Assembly (NCBI GenBank): GCA_008921705.1
Contig: VFFE01007789.1
Coordinates: 2,173,285 to 2,237,284 of the forward strand
Direction: 5' to 3'
Source: Burhinus oedicnemus
Lineage: Eukaryota; Chordata; Aves; Charadriiformes; Burhinidae
DNA length: 64,000 nucleotides
The position numbers and the translations under genes are program-made. A model generated the notes under the pieces. That model worked only from the letters and a program-made list of their open reading frames with translations, was not told the origin of the DNA and did not search any database. This document shows positions 1 to 11,800 of the stretch, piece after piece. How positions within the stretch are numbered: the stretch's first letter is position 1; each line of letters starts with the position of its first letter.

Positions 1-3000
1 CATTCCCAAATATATGCAATTATATGCAATTTTTGGAAAAGAAACAAAAACTATTGTCACTTGAGTTACTGCTTCCTTTGATAACCTTTTACCTATGCAA
101 TTAATCATCAGTCATGAAACATTACCACAAATTGCAAATAATACAGTGCATACACTGCTCCAAGCATATGTCACTTTTCTAACAGTAATTTGTTGCTTGA
201 TACCATGTTTTTGGGTTTTGCTGAATTAAGATAAATTAAAAATAACAGGCGCTTGACCTGCTGGCCAAGATGCCATGAAATCCTTGATTAAACAAGCAAA
301 GATACAGCCAGTTAATTTGCTTTTCCTCTTTGAAAACAGAACTTACTAAATAACAACAGTTTGGGGAGTCTTTTCTATGTTATTTTTTCCACATGTGCCT
401 TACTTACGGATCCAAAAGGAAACTGTTTCCTCAGCAAGTGTGCATCTGCTCAAAAGGCTTATTTCTCAATCAAAATAACAGCCCACTATATGTAATATCA
501 CAATTAATTGCTACATAAATGATTCTGTTTTGACAAATATGATCTAGTGAAGGGAATAAGTAGTTCTCTAGAACTAATCACTTGGTTGTAAGCAGACACT
601 ACTTGCATTCAACCAAACATGAAAAAAAGGAGGATTAAAACAGAATACCTAATTTTGATTTCATATCTAACAACATACCTGCTTAGCATTAGTTGTTCTA
701 CATCTGACGTATCCTTCAGAGATGACAATTAGGTACAGAGAAGCCATCCCAACTTTAAATGACATGCAAATGGATTTTCAAAGTTTCTAAAAAACATGCA
801 ACAGTTTTTTTACACATTTGGATCATTAAATATTGAAAATGTGCATTAGGAATGGCAAGAGCATAAAGAATTGGCATAATTCAGAAATTAAGAGGTTTAC
901 CTACATATAGGAAATTAAACTGAAATATTAGGGGGGCACAACTTTTAAATCCAACTCCCACATCATCAGATTTTTTTAAAATTTGGATAATAACAATGTG
1001 AATAAGGAGGCTTTTACATTTTTCTCCTTTTTTCATCTTTGTAATTTCTACAAATTAAATCAGAGTTGGATTCTGAACAGCAACAGGCAAATTCTGAAAA
1101 CACCTGTTCAAAGAAAAATCAAAATACGTATCACAAGCTCTCCTACATATACACAGACCCAAGCATAAAGTTTCAGGCTGGATGAGCACAGTTCTCTTTT
1201 CAAATACCTAGGATTTTATGTTATCAATCAAGCTGGAAACAGAGTCAATTATTCTATTGGGACCTTTCTTAGGTTATTACACACAATGTGATGATCTCTG
1301 ATTATAAAAATACAGTGCTAAGGATCAAATCCTGACAGGATGTTCTTGAACCACCATAACGGAACGGTCATCTAGGCCTCCCAGCCCTGAGGGTCTTGAC
1401 TGTCTCTTCTTCCTGCCCATGAGTCTTTTAACCACACCCTTTTACATTCATCATATCCAATTATGTATTGCAGACTGGCATCATATACAGCCATGTAGTG
1501 GGACTTGTTGGCTATTACCATTAAGGGGTTTTCCTCATAGTAAGAAAAGTCCGATTGCTTATATATGAGACTTCTGGATTTTTTGCACTGCTAGGATGGC
1601 ACAAACATCTGGAAAATCATAGCTTGGCCTTGCACTCTTATCAACATGTTTGTAACCACAAAATACAACAGGTATTTTTCATTGTATCATAAATCACCCA
1701 CAAAACCAACAGTCAGCATGTCAACCATCTACAGCTAGGAGGCTCTTGCATTTTACCATCTCCCATTTCAGTGTGACTGATTTATTTTACAGGTGCCTTT
1801 TTGCAATTTGCTTACATTGAAAAAAAAAGAAAAAAAACAAAAACCAAAAAAACAACAAACCTTCTCAGTCACTAGCTTGTATATTTGCAAATGTGGGGCT
1901 TTGCAAACCTGATCTCATAGTGGCATAATTATTATAATATTGGTTTCATGACTCATTCAGTGATTACATGCTAAATGCTAACTGGCCACTCCTTGTCACT
2001 CACTATTTGCCAGCACAGTGTTTATCTAAACCAGAATGTGCTGACCAACAAGCACATGCTGTTAAAAATGCACTTAAATTAAATTATGAAGTTGCTCTTT
2101 TTTTTTCAAATGTCCCTGTGTAATTTTTGCATGTGTAACAAAAAAAATGAAGTTTTGCATCCCTTAAATTGTAAAATCAAAACAGTATTTGGTTTAGTTT
2201 CAATTCTTCTCTGTTATATTTATAGCCAGACAAGAACAAACCATAAAAAAGACTTTTAGTGCCTTCAGAGCTGCATTGACTTCAGGGCAAGAATATGCTC
2301 CTAAGCCCATCGCTGAAGTTTATTACCACAAACCCAACCACAAAGGGTGAGTTGCTCCCTAGAACTGACATAAGACTCTACACACCTGCAGTTGTACTAC
2401 TGAAGGAGAAGGGGAGCTGAGGGGAGAGAGGCAGAGATTGCTGTGGCATTTATCAGATCCCACCACCCTTGCTTTGCTAGATTTCTGTCTATGACATGCC
2501 CAGTCCCCACAGAGAGGTCAGTGGGTTTTCTTCACCGCTATCAATTTTTCCGCAAAGTTGTACCACACGAGTTAGAATGCACATTAGCAATTTAGTACTC
2601 TGCCCAGCATCTCTCCCTTCAACAACACTGAGATTGCTCAATCTTTTCTTGAACAACAGAACCACACAAAGAGGTCCCAGGCCAAGTCCCTCCCCTGGGG
2701 TGTTTCAGAACTTTCCTTCTGTGTGAGGCCACACAAGTCAGCCCCACAGCATTCGCGTATTATGGAGATCTTGAAGCTTTCCAAAAGAACTGATTCACGG
2801 AAGAAGCACAGAGCAGATGTTACAGAGGTTTTCTAAAAATGACGATAATCTTTATTTTTCTCCTTTTAAGGTATTAATGAATAGGTGATACTTTCCCCGC
2901 TATAGAAAACTGGCTTATCTGAAGGCTTTGCAACTGATCTAGAAGACTTGCTCTTTCTCTCTATTTCTCTTTCAGACCCTGAAAATTCTGTTAATACATA

Positions 3001-3554
3001 CAACTTATAAAATGAATGACTATAATTTCAAATGAACAATACAGTGCTCAAGATCAATGTTCCACCATTAGAAGCCAAAAATATTAAATCTTAAGGAATT
3101 CCACACAAGCCTATTCTCATCAAGTTTATGGTACAGCTATCCAATCTCAAGATACTTGGAAAGTTCAGATAATGACATAAAGTTCAAATAAACAGCAAAG
3201 TTGGGTGCTTTTTGGAAATTAAATTCAACTTCCTGTAACTAATAAACCAAGGCCAAGTTGGAGAGAGACAAAAAATTAAAAAATTTTAGAAATATCACTC
3301 AAATAATACTTAAATACTGAACTTTTTTCCATTGATGTAAATGGGGCACCAGAGGAATTATGGCTGCTTGTAAGACCATTTAACTTAAGCCAATTTACTG
3401 GTTGCATATAGTTGCCATACACACAGTTTGATCTGCACATTAGTGTACAACTGTAAAACTAACACAACGTTGCTACAAATATACGCTAAGAGGTATAGAA
3501 TTGCCTTTCTTTTGTCAAAAGATTTGTAGATGGTAGACCAACTTCCAATATTTT
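1..3554. other. AT-rich unique sequence, no gene seen
   Basis: No open frame here resembles a known protein and no RNA gene was recognised. The stretch contains an A-rich run (listed separately) and ordinary AT-rich sequence. Around 2400-2720 the sequence is somewhat more GC-rich and carries a 76-codon chance-like frame without recognisable domains. It is most likely intergenic or deep intronic DNA. Confidence 0.6.
1819..1859. repeat. A-rich low-complexity tract
   Basis: About 40 bases are almost entirely A, interrupted by single G or C bases and ending in AACAAC-like units. It could be an old poly(A) relic, but no retrocopy is recognisable next to it. Confidence 0.7.
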
Positions 3555-3768
3555 ATTTAGGTTTAGTTCCTCCTACTCAGCCACTCTGAGGGTGGTTGAA
3601 CACTGGAGTAGGTTGCCCAGAGAGGTTGTGAAGTCTCCATCCTTGGAGACAGTTAAAATGGAGATGGCCCTGGACAACCTGCTCTAGTTGATGCTGCTTT
3701 GAGTAGAGGCATTTAACTAGACAATCTCAAGACGTCCCTTGCAACCTAAACCACTCTGCAATTCTAAA
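3555..3768 (+). mobile_element. CR1 LINE 3'-end fragment, old
   Basis: This is a 5'-truncated copy of the CR1 retrotransposon covering the last part of ORF2 and the 3' UTR. The phrase GGTTGCCCAGAGAGGTTGTG (3610-3629) is the typical CR1 segment encoding the RLPREVV-like tail. It is followed by CAACCTGCTCTAG and by the terminal GACTAGATGATCTC-like and CCCTTCCAACC-like blocks in diverged form (AACTAGACAATCTC, TCCCTTGCAACC). Substitutions are many, so the copy is old. The end is set where the ATTCT repeat remnant stops. Confidence 0.85.
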
Positions 3769-4693
3769 AGAAGAGTCCTCTGAAAGCCAGGCGGGGGACA
3801 ATGGACACTTCTATGTTTTGCTGAGTTCTAAAGCTGATGTCAAAGAAATAACCCCTATTTTTTATTTCACTTTCATTCTTCTAGAACTAAACTTCTAGGG
3901 GTGACTAAAACTACTCTAGTGAGACCAACCTTTGTATTTGAGATGCATACTATGATGATATTTTTATCTTCACTTATGACCTTAAAATAAGCCTGACTTG
4001 CATAACAGTATGCTTGAAAATAAATGAAAACAAAAACAACAACTGGATGTTGGAAAAAAAAAACACCACAACACAAGGAAAATGCTTCCTCTTACATTTC
4101 TATTTTTAGCACTAAGCTTGACATGACCTTGAATTTCCCATGATATAATCAGACATAAATACGCACATTTACTGATGAGATTTTACTGATTACTGGGGAG
4201 AAGGCCTCATGTACATTTTTACTCTGATTATACTCTTATAGTTTTCAAGCAACAAAAAAAATCCTCAAAACTGACGAATTCCACACTTAAAAATACTCCA
4301 AAGTACTCCTCATTTATATATATTCAATCTGGATTGCATCTAGGATATTAAGGTTCATTTTTGTAAAAAATGCATTACAAAGGAAATATTAACCTATAGA
4401 AGAGGCATGACATGACAGTGCAATAAATGGATGGAGTGATTGTCACTCTGATAGAAATATTTCACAGCATATGTAACCTCTGATTTTTCTTCTTTGGTAG
4501 ATGTCAAGCAGACAATGAAATCATCATTCTTCTCTATAGTGAGGTTTTCCCACACTGAAGGAGCAAACATATAATTATGGCTTAAGAGCATTTTCATTAA
4601 TGAAAATCAGAAAAAAATAAACATTTCCATGCGATACAGTATGCAGAGCAATTCTGGTGCTGTTAAAAGAATAATTTTCATTTCACCACTGCA

Positions 4694-4753
4694 GCCTATA
4701 GCTGGGCTGAAGAGTAAGACACCAGTTCCTTATTCTTCAGCCCAGCTATAGGC
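4694..4753. repeat. Near-perfect inverted repeat (25-bp stem, 10-base loop)
   Basis: The left arm is 4694-4718 and the right arm 4729-4753, with the loop ACACCAGTTC between them. The arms are reverse complements at 24 of 25 positions. The single exception (G at 4714 opposite T at 4733) would be a G-U pair in a plus-strand transcript, so that RNA would form an uninterrupted 25-bp stem. The arms are about half GC, unlike the AT-rich flanks. Pairing stops abruptly at the outer ends. It may be a small-RNA precursor, a template-switch product or the relic of a palindromic element. Nothing shows that it is transcribed. Confidence 0.9.
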
Positions 4754-6672
4754 ATTTCTCAACTTTGTATGTAAATAACATATAAAAGGTAAGGACATAA
4801 AGGTTCAAAAATGGAAACAAAACCCCAGTTCTTCTCCATTGTAAATATCACCCACATGTGACTTAGCTTTAAGAGTCATTAACTTTTGATCTGATCTTAA
4901 AATATTTTTTAAAAGTCAAAGGAAAGTTCTATTGCCCAGCCCCGTTCACCACCAGTGAACAAAGGTCACTGTACTAAAGAACAGCTAACCATCCAAAAGT
5001 CAAAAGTAATTCCAAGTACTTACAGTAGCAAGAATCATTTAGGGATTCTCTCAAAATATTTTTTGAACTCAAGTGTCTGGACTGCAAGCAGCTCATGGAT
5101 CAGCAATTCAAAACTCAGTTTAGTAGCTGATAGTCTACTTTTATTAACATGACCCTAACCTTTCTGACACACTTATAGGAAACGTCCTACTGCTTTCTGC
5201 CTCTGGTTTTCTGCACTCAGCTTCAGATATCTGTAGGAATTCATGTTTGGTTCTTACTAAGAGAGGCCGGTTTTGCAAACAGGTAATTGTTTAAGCAACT
5301 TAAAATACTCAAACCAGAAAACTAATACAACTGAGCATGAATTATCACTACTCTATATGACAAAGCACTTTTCAAAGTTACTTCTTCAGGCATTCTTATT
5401 GCCCAGTAAGCCATTTTGTACTATCAAAGGAGCACAACCTGAGGTACAGTACCTACTGGTCTTATGGTCTATTATAAAGGAAATGAGATAGGAAATAAAA
5501 ATACTCCATTAATGGAGGCTGTCTGTCTGCAGGAAGCTTATTCATGTACATTAAGAACAAAACACTTCTGATACTACCAAAACCAGGACACTGGGAGAAT
5601 AGAATATAATATTTTGGACATTTCTCCAGGGACATTCACTTTCTTTTGGACAAGTTATATGGAAACAGAACGCGGAAAGGTTGAGATTATTTATAAAACT
5701 ACCTGGCCCTGTTTCTGAGACTCAAATTGTCACACAGGTTGGAAGAATCGTGTCACAACACCAAGAAATCACACATGCCTCATCTAACTAAGGCTGCTTA
5801 AAACTCATATACGTTCCTTAACAGGCAAAGGAGTGATAGAGGGTAACTCATCCTACCATGATGAGTCACCATCATGAATTTTTACATCAGTGAGAAAATC
5901 CAGCTCCATGAGCCCCATAAATGAATACCCAGACCACAGGAGCACCTGAAGATTTACTGCAGTTAAGGATCATAGGTTATTTAAAGACTAGTTCTGGAAG
6001 GAATGTTGTAAGACTTAAGCACCAGAATAAGTGGCAATGACTTCACATGCAACAAATAAAAATAAATAATAAAACACTGTTAACAAAATGTAGAGCTTAA
6101 ACCACTCATTTATTCTAACAAATATTGTGATACCAGACTCTGCTAGGTCTGCATATTTAAAAGATGCAGAGAAATCTGACCAAAAGAAATGTTTTCTCTC
6201 TCTCCCCTGTTGCATCTTGGCCCAACTGACTGTTTTCAACTGATTGTTTCATTTTGAAATGTAAGTATTTTATATTCCTCAAAGTGTATGCATTTCTACT
6301 CTCATTTGCTATTCTACGGGGATTGGATACATTTTACTATTCATTCCTTCCTTGATTTCCCACTTTCCCTAATATAATGGAAAAAGGAAAAGAGATAGGA
6401 TAAGTGCATTTGAAAACTGAATTATCTAGAAATCAGCAAAAAAGTGTTGCTATTTTAAGCAACAAAGAAGAGTAACAAAGCGAAGCCTTGAGCTGCCAGC
6501 CATTCCATTTTCTTTGCAGTTAAGGGATGGAAAGAAACCAACTGTCTGTTAATTTTTGTTTCACAATTCTTGTCAGGTTTCAGCAATTGGGATCAAACAT
6601 ACAGGAACCCACCCCACCTGGCTATATACTTCCCTACAACTCCTTCCTTCCAAGTATCCTCATTTGCCTCGT

Positions 6673-6707
6673 TATATTCATTATTCATTATATTCATTAT
6701 ATTCATT
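6673..6707. repeat. TATTCAT/TTCATTA short tandem repeat
   Basis: Imperfect repetition of TTCATTA-like units gives about 35 bases of simple sequence. It generates overlapping long frames that are not genes. Confidence 0.75.
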
Positions 6708-8734
6708 TTGTGTAATAAGGATACCAAGGGGATGCAGTCAGAGTTTCAGTCTCTGCTGGGGGACACTGATCTGTGTAAAGATGTTATTGTTAGAGGTATT
6801 GCAGGAATGGCTTGCCTTTTCCCCACTCTCTTTAACTTCTGCCTCCTACCACTCTACTATTGCTGGCAATAGCTAACATTTTCCTGAGCAAAGCCTTAGG
6901 CACTCCCTGGCAGACCTTCTCGGGCAAAGGTCTGAGCTTAATCTGTTGCAACAGGCTGGAAATTCTGTAGTAACTTCTTTTAAATGTATCTCCAGGTTCC
7001 CTAGTTAATGACACATTCTGACAGAAATATAACAGAAAATTCAGAAACTGCTGAAAGAGAGGAGAAAGGTACCTCTTCCTCGCTTCCGTATTTCAACTCC
7101 ATAGGCTTTTCTCATTCTAATTAGAAGAGACATTTCTAATAATTTCTAATCCCGCACTAGACCTATACCACACCAGCCGGTCCATGGCTGTAGCAACTTA
7201 AGCTTAGCCAAGAAACATCCTCTTTATCTAGGAATGACTGCAAATCCTCACTCTTCAGTGGTGCAAACCTCTCGCACAAAGCCCAACCTAGAAACCCATC
7301 CAAGATCCAGAAGATGGTTACAATAAGCACTAATCCTGTAACTCCAGGCATTAAAAATAAATTTGAAACACATCTGAACAGTGTATTTTTCTTTCCTCAT
7401 GAGTGCTGTTATAACCTCCCATTTTGCCCTCAGTCTCATATCAAAGATAGGAAAGTTTGGAATGGGGGACTTTTAACATCAGGAAAAAGAAGAAAAGACA
7501 TGAAGTGCCTACTTCTTATTTCACCTCTAGATGCGGAATCAGGAACAGTAAGTGAAATATAGTTAAAACTTAAGTCAGGCAAGCATTATTTGAAAAAAAT
7601 CATAACTATTTCAATTTTTTGAAATTATAATGTGCTTTAAAATACTGGAACTCAATATGAGAAATTGTCTAAAAATGTAACTTTTTCAAATTCTAAAATA
7701 CTCTGAAACAACAAAATACTATCAGAGCCATTCTCCTTTTTGCCTGGATTAACTTGACACAGTGTAAGTCTTCCTTTTAATGCCCACTTAATTGACACAC
7801 ACTGTTAAAGTGAACATTACCTAAAGAGATCATTTAAAATACCTCCGAGAATCCTGGAGAAAAAAGAATTGCCCAAGAGTAAAAATTAGACCGGTGGCCC
7901 AAAAAACTTATTTATACTGTGAAGGAATGTTAAAATGATTGTGATTAGTGACTAACCAGAATCTGTCATTTCCCACTTTCAGTTGTGTTTATACAAGTCA
8001 TGCAGCTTCCACTGAGACATTCATCCAACTCACAAGGAACCTGTTAATCTTGCAGTTACAGAACTCCTCAAGAAAAAGAATGAATGGACTAACATCAAGA
8101 CCTCAAATTAAAGCATATTCAGACAACTTAAATGGTTGGGTTCTGTTCCACAAATTACATACATCAACCTTTTTAGTTACATTCCTCCTCTTTTTAGCAT
8201 TAACTACTGAACAAAACGACAGCAATTATGAAAAGTAATAAATAACTCCCACTAATAGCACACTTTTGCTTTCCGAAACATTACTGAAAGACATCTCCAA
8301 GGTCATTTCTACAAGCTCTTATGAGAACTGTGCTTTTTCTGTACAATGGTAACTCACTGATTATGCTGTAAGTTTAGGGCAGTATTTTAGATTCAAGGCC
8401 GAGTATGTTAAAATAGGCTGTATGTTAAACAGGTGTTGTAGGCTTCGTGCACATATGACTCTGTTAGTCTGTAATCTGTGTATGCAGAAGGCCACTCTGA
8501 GAGGATAACATTGACCTCACCTTCAATATCTTGAACTTAGAAAACTAGCAAAGGTAAAGAAGTTGCACAATAAAATGTAATCATGCTTTATTAATGATCT
8601 ACATTCTTTTTACTTCCCTATCTTCATCACATTTCCTTTATGTATAACACCAGCTACACTGCAAAGATCACATATCTAATTTCACATGTTCCTATACAGG
8701 GGAAAAAAAATAGTTCAATTATACAGCAAAAAAA

Positions 8735-8890
8735 TCACAGATGCACAGAATGGTTGAGATTGGAAGGGAACTTTAGAGATTGATTAGTCTAATCCTCCTG
8801 TAAAAGCAGCATCAACTAGAGTAGCTTGTCCAAGGCCTTGTCCAGTTGGGTTTTGACTGTCCCCAAGGATGCATACTCTACAGCTTCAAG
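8735..8890 (-). mobile_element. CR1 LINE 3'-end fragment, minus strand
   Basis: Read on the plus strand this starts with the reversed CR1 terminus CACAGAATGGTTGAGATTGG, then AAGGGAAC, a form of the GATCATCTAGTCCAA block (here GATTGATTAGTCTAATCC), and ends in the CTGTCCCCAAGGA segment of the 3' UTR. It is only the last 150 bases of the element in antisense. It is severely 5'-truncated, as most avian CR1 copies are, and moderately diverged. Confidence 0.85.
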
Positions 8891-11800
8891 CTTTTACCTT
8901 ACTCAGCTAAACTGACTTACACTTGCCATAAATTTTGATTTATGCTTCTTAGAGTCAGCATTTTGCTCAGAGAATTTCAAAGTTAGGACAATGGCACAGC
9001 TTCACAACCACAGTCTGAGGAGAAAGCACGTAAGACAAAAAGGAACTTTCTATTACTATAGCTACTCAATTCTCCGGTTAAAGCCGGAATTACATGAGTT
9101 TACTCATCCAGATTTCTTTGCTGTGAGGACTCAGTCTGAAACAAGACCAATTGCACAGGTTATCAACTAATAAGTTAACATCTTCAAGTTGCTTCAAGGT
9201 TATCAAGCAATCAAGTGCTCTGGACAAACTCAAAAGATTTAAGAAAAGTCGTAAATAATTCTTTGTTGTTCGGGTAGTGTGTGGGGAGTTGTTAGGTTTT
9301 TTGTTTTCTGCAAATGAAACATTACATGTGGGATTAGGATCTGCTCATAGCAACGGTTCCCACAAATACAGAAAGTAGTTGTGTCATCCCAAGTGTTGTG
9401 TCCCTACACATCGGGTGGAAAATTTGGAAAAGAGATCTCTTGAACCTGAATAATCAGTGCATTGGGTGGAGCACTCACTTTGCAGCACTGAATATTCACC
9501 TCTGGAACTGAGTTCAAACCCAAGTCAAACTGATGTAACAGAAAATTCTCTAAACAGAGCATTAATAACAAAACTTCTAGTCAGAAATCAGCTTCAGAAA
9601 GATAATGTCTAAGGCAATCTTTTTCTTTTTTTTTTAAATTAGCTGTTGGACCCTATGGTCAGGGTATTCTAGAGCTCTGGTCTGAAAGATAAATCCTTAA
9701 TACTTGGATTTGTTTTTCAAGATTGTAACTGCTAAATTAGATGCTAAGTTGGTTGAAACTTTAGGTGTTTGTTTAGATCGCTGAAGGATTTATCAACTGC
9801 AAGAGGACTAAGATTAAATATTCAAGCCGAATTCCCATAAGACTAAGTTTTGGGGCAGAAAAAATAACAATAAGGCAAGAGTAATATCATGAAACTGAGT
9901 AAGAGTACATTTGAATACAGACATTGTATTACCAACAATGATGCAGCCACAGGTGACTTAGCTGACTACCATGATATCTAGAAGCCACATCACAACAGGA
10001 CAATTTCTACCCCTACAGAAACATACATTAAGACAGATCACAGACAGATATGTAACATTTAGTCTCTCACTACAGCCTTGAATAAAGCTTTAGGTCAGCA
10101 CATCGACAGCTATCAGACAATACAAAATGAGCCTGTGACTTAGTGTAACAGGTAGCAGAGATATGTATTCCCAAACCCACAGTCAGAATGTGTATAAAAC
10201 AAGACGTCTTAACAACCACAGTTAATAGAGCAGTTTCATCAAACCTACGCTGTCCTCTCAGTAAAATTTGGTGTTCCTCTTCTCAAATTTAAAGCTAAAA
10301 CTGCTCTGCTAAAAACCTGTAGTACTACTGAAAAGGACCCAGCCTCACTGTTCATGTTTGACTTACAGGGTGGAGAAATGAAGTACTTCAGTATTAACAA
10401 CTTGCAAGTATAAAAAGAAAATAGAAAAAAAGGAGACAAAAAAATCCAGTTTCCTCCTGCTGTCTATTGTAAAGATCCTATTAAAATAATTAATCAGAAG
10501 CAGTTTAAGAAACATTGCCTCTTTCATCCGCACAATGAAGACTTCTGTTTTCATTTGATGCAGAAAAGAAAGACTGTAAGTGAATATTTTTTGACAGACC
10601 TTTCTGACAAAATGAAGCATAAGGCAAAGTGGTGCTGCAGGTCTGGCGTGAAATGAACAAATGTGACTCAGCTGAGTTTACAGAAGCATGTTTTCCCTTT
10701 GATTAATCTTAAGGCTGGCTGCAAGAAAATGTGCTTAACTTACTGATAGATTTTATATGAGAGGGAACAATGCAAACTTGGGAAGAAAAGGCTTCTAATT
10801 TCAGAAGAAATATTTCAGAAGAAATATTTTACAAATATACGTATCTCTTAGGAATAGAAAATTTCTGCCCATTTTCATCCCATAAGCAGCCTCACAGAGC
10901 CTGAATGAAAAGGTAGAGATTTCATCAATAAGCCTCAGGCTTATTCTGCCAGCAAAGCTCTACATTTGACATTCTATATTCTGACATTTTACTACTAGCT
11001 GTGCTCTTACACAATAAAATGGCATGGCACAATCTGATGATTTCAATTCAGTGGAGGGTTTGGATAGGACGTTTTTTCCTAGATGCACCATTTCATATTT
11101 ATATTAGTGCGAGAGCCATTAGAGTTCACAGCAGTGACATGAAACAGGTTTTTAAGCTACCAATTTTCAAAGTAATGTGAAGCAGTGGTAATGAAGAATA
11201 TAATGAATTTTAAGGCTGATCTCAATTCCCTCTTTTCTGGAAAGGGCTTCTATATTCTTTCAGTACACATTCCATTTCTGCTTAGGAGGACAATCAGGAA
11301 TTGAAGAGAATTCTTAGAAGCTGCAGAAGCAGGTAGGGTTTTTAAATTTTTTTTATTATCCACATTTGTTTTCCAAAATTGTTACAGATGAAATATGTTA
11401 CCTTGCGGTGGAATTATGCTGTTAATGTCAAAGCTTTTATGCTCAACAAAAGGGGGAAGAGGAGCAAAGGTTTTCTTGTTATGTGCTTCTACAGTGCCTA
11501 ACACAAAAGGTTTGGGCCCATCATAACAGACCTCTGTCTCTTGTGTTCTGATTGTAAAAATATCGTATGTACACCAAGATATCATATACTTGAAGTACTA
11601 CTTTGGTTTGATGAGTAATCTTTGAAAAGGATTACAAACACTCTCGAGTCCACTGGATAGAATCGCTCTACTCACTGTCGTGTTTTTCTACTACCCTTCC
11701 AAGCATCTGCTATTAACTACCTTCAGAAAAAAGGTACTGCATTAAACCGACCTTTGATCTGACAATTATAGCACTTTGTATATTCATAATGAGAATATCT

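Larger units (their letters stand above)
3769..8734. other. AT-rich unique sequence with one strong hairpin
   Basis: No gene is recognised in about 5 kb. It holds a near-perfect inverted repeat at 4694-4753 and a short TATTCAT-type microsatellite near 6673 (both listed separately). Several open frames of 60-106 codons overlap in different frames around 6530-6880, which is what chance produces. A minus-strand frame ending at 4394 has a good splice-acceptor sequence before it and is discussed in the findings as an unproven exon. Confidence 0.55.

Noticed and set aside
6527..6876. Three overlapping open frames of 62-106 codons
   Set aside because: Several frames of the same strand being open together, over a TTCATTA microsatellite, is characteristic of chance; no family features.
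11480..11560. Ancient repeat resembling a GTGCCTAGCACAATGGGGCC-type element
   Set aside because: Only about 20 bases match loosely from memory, too little to annotate as a repeat family.
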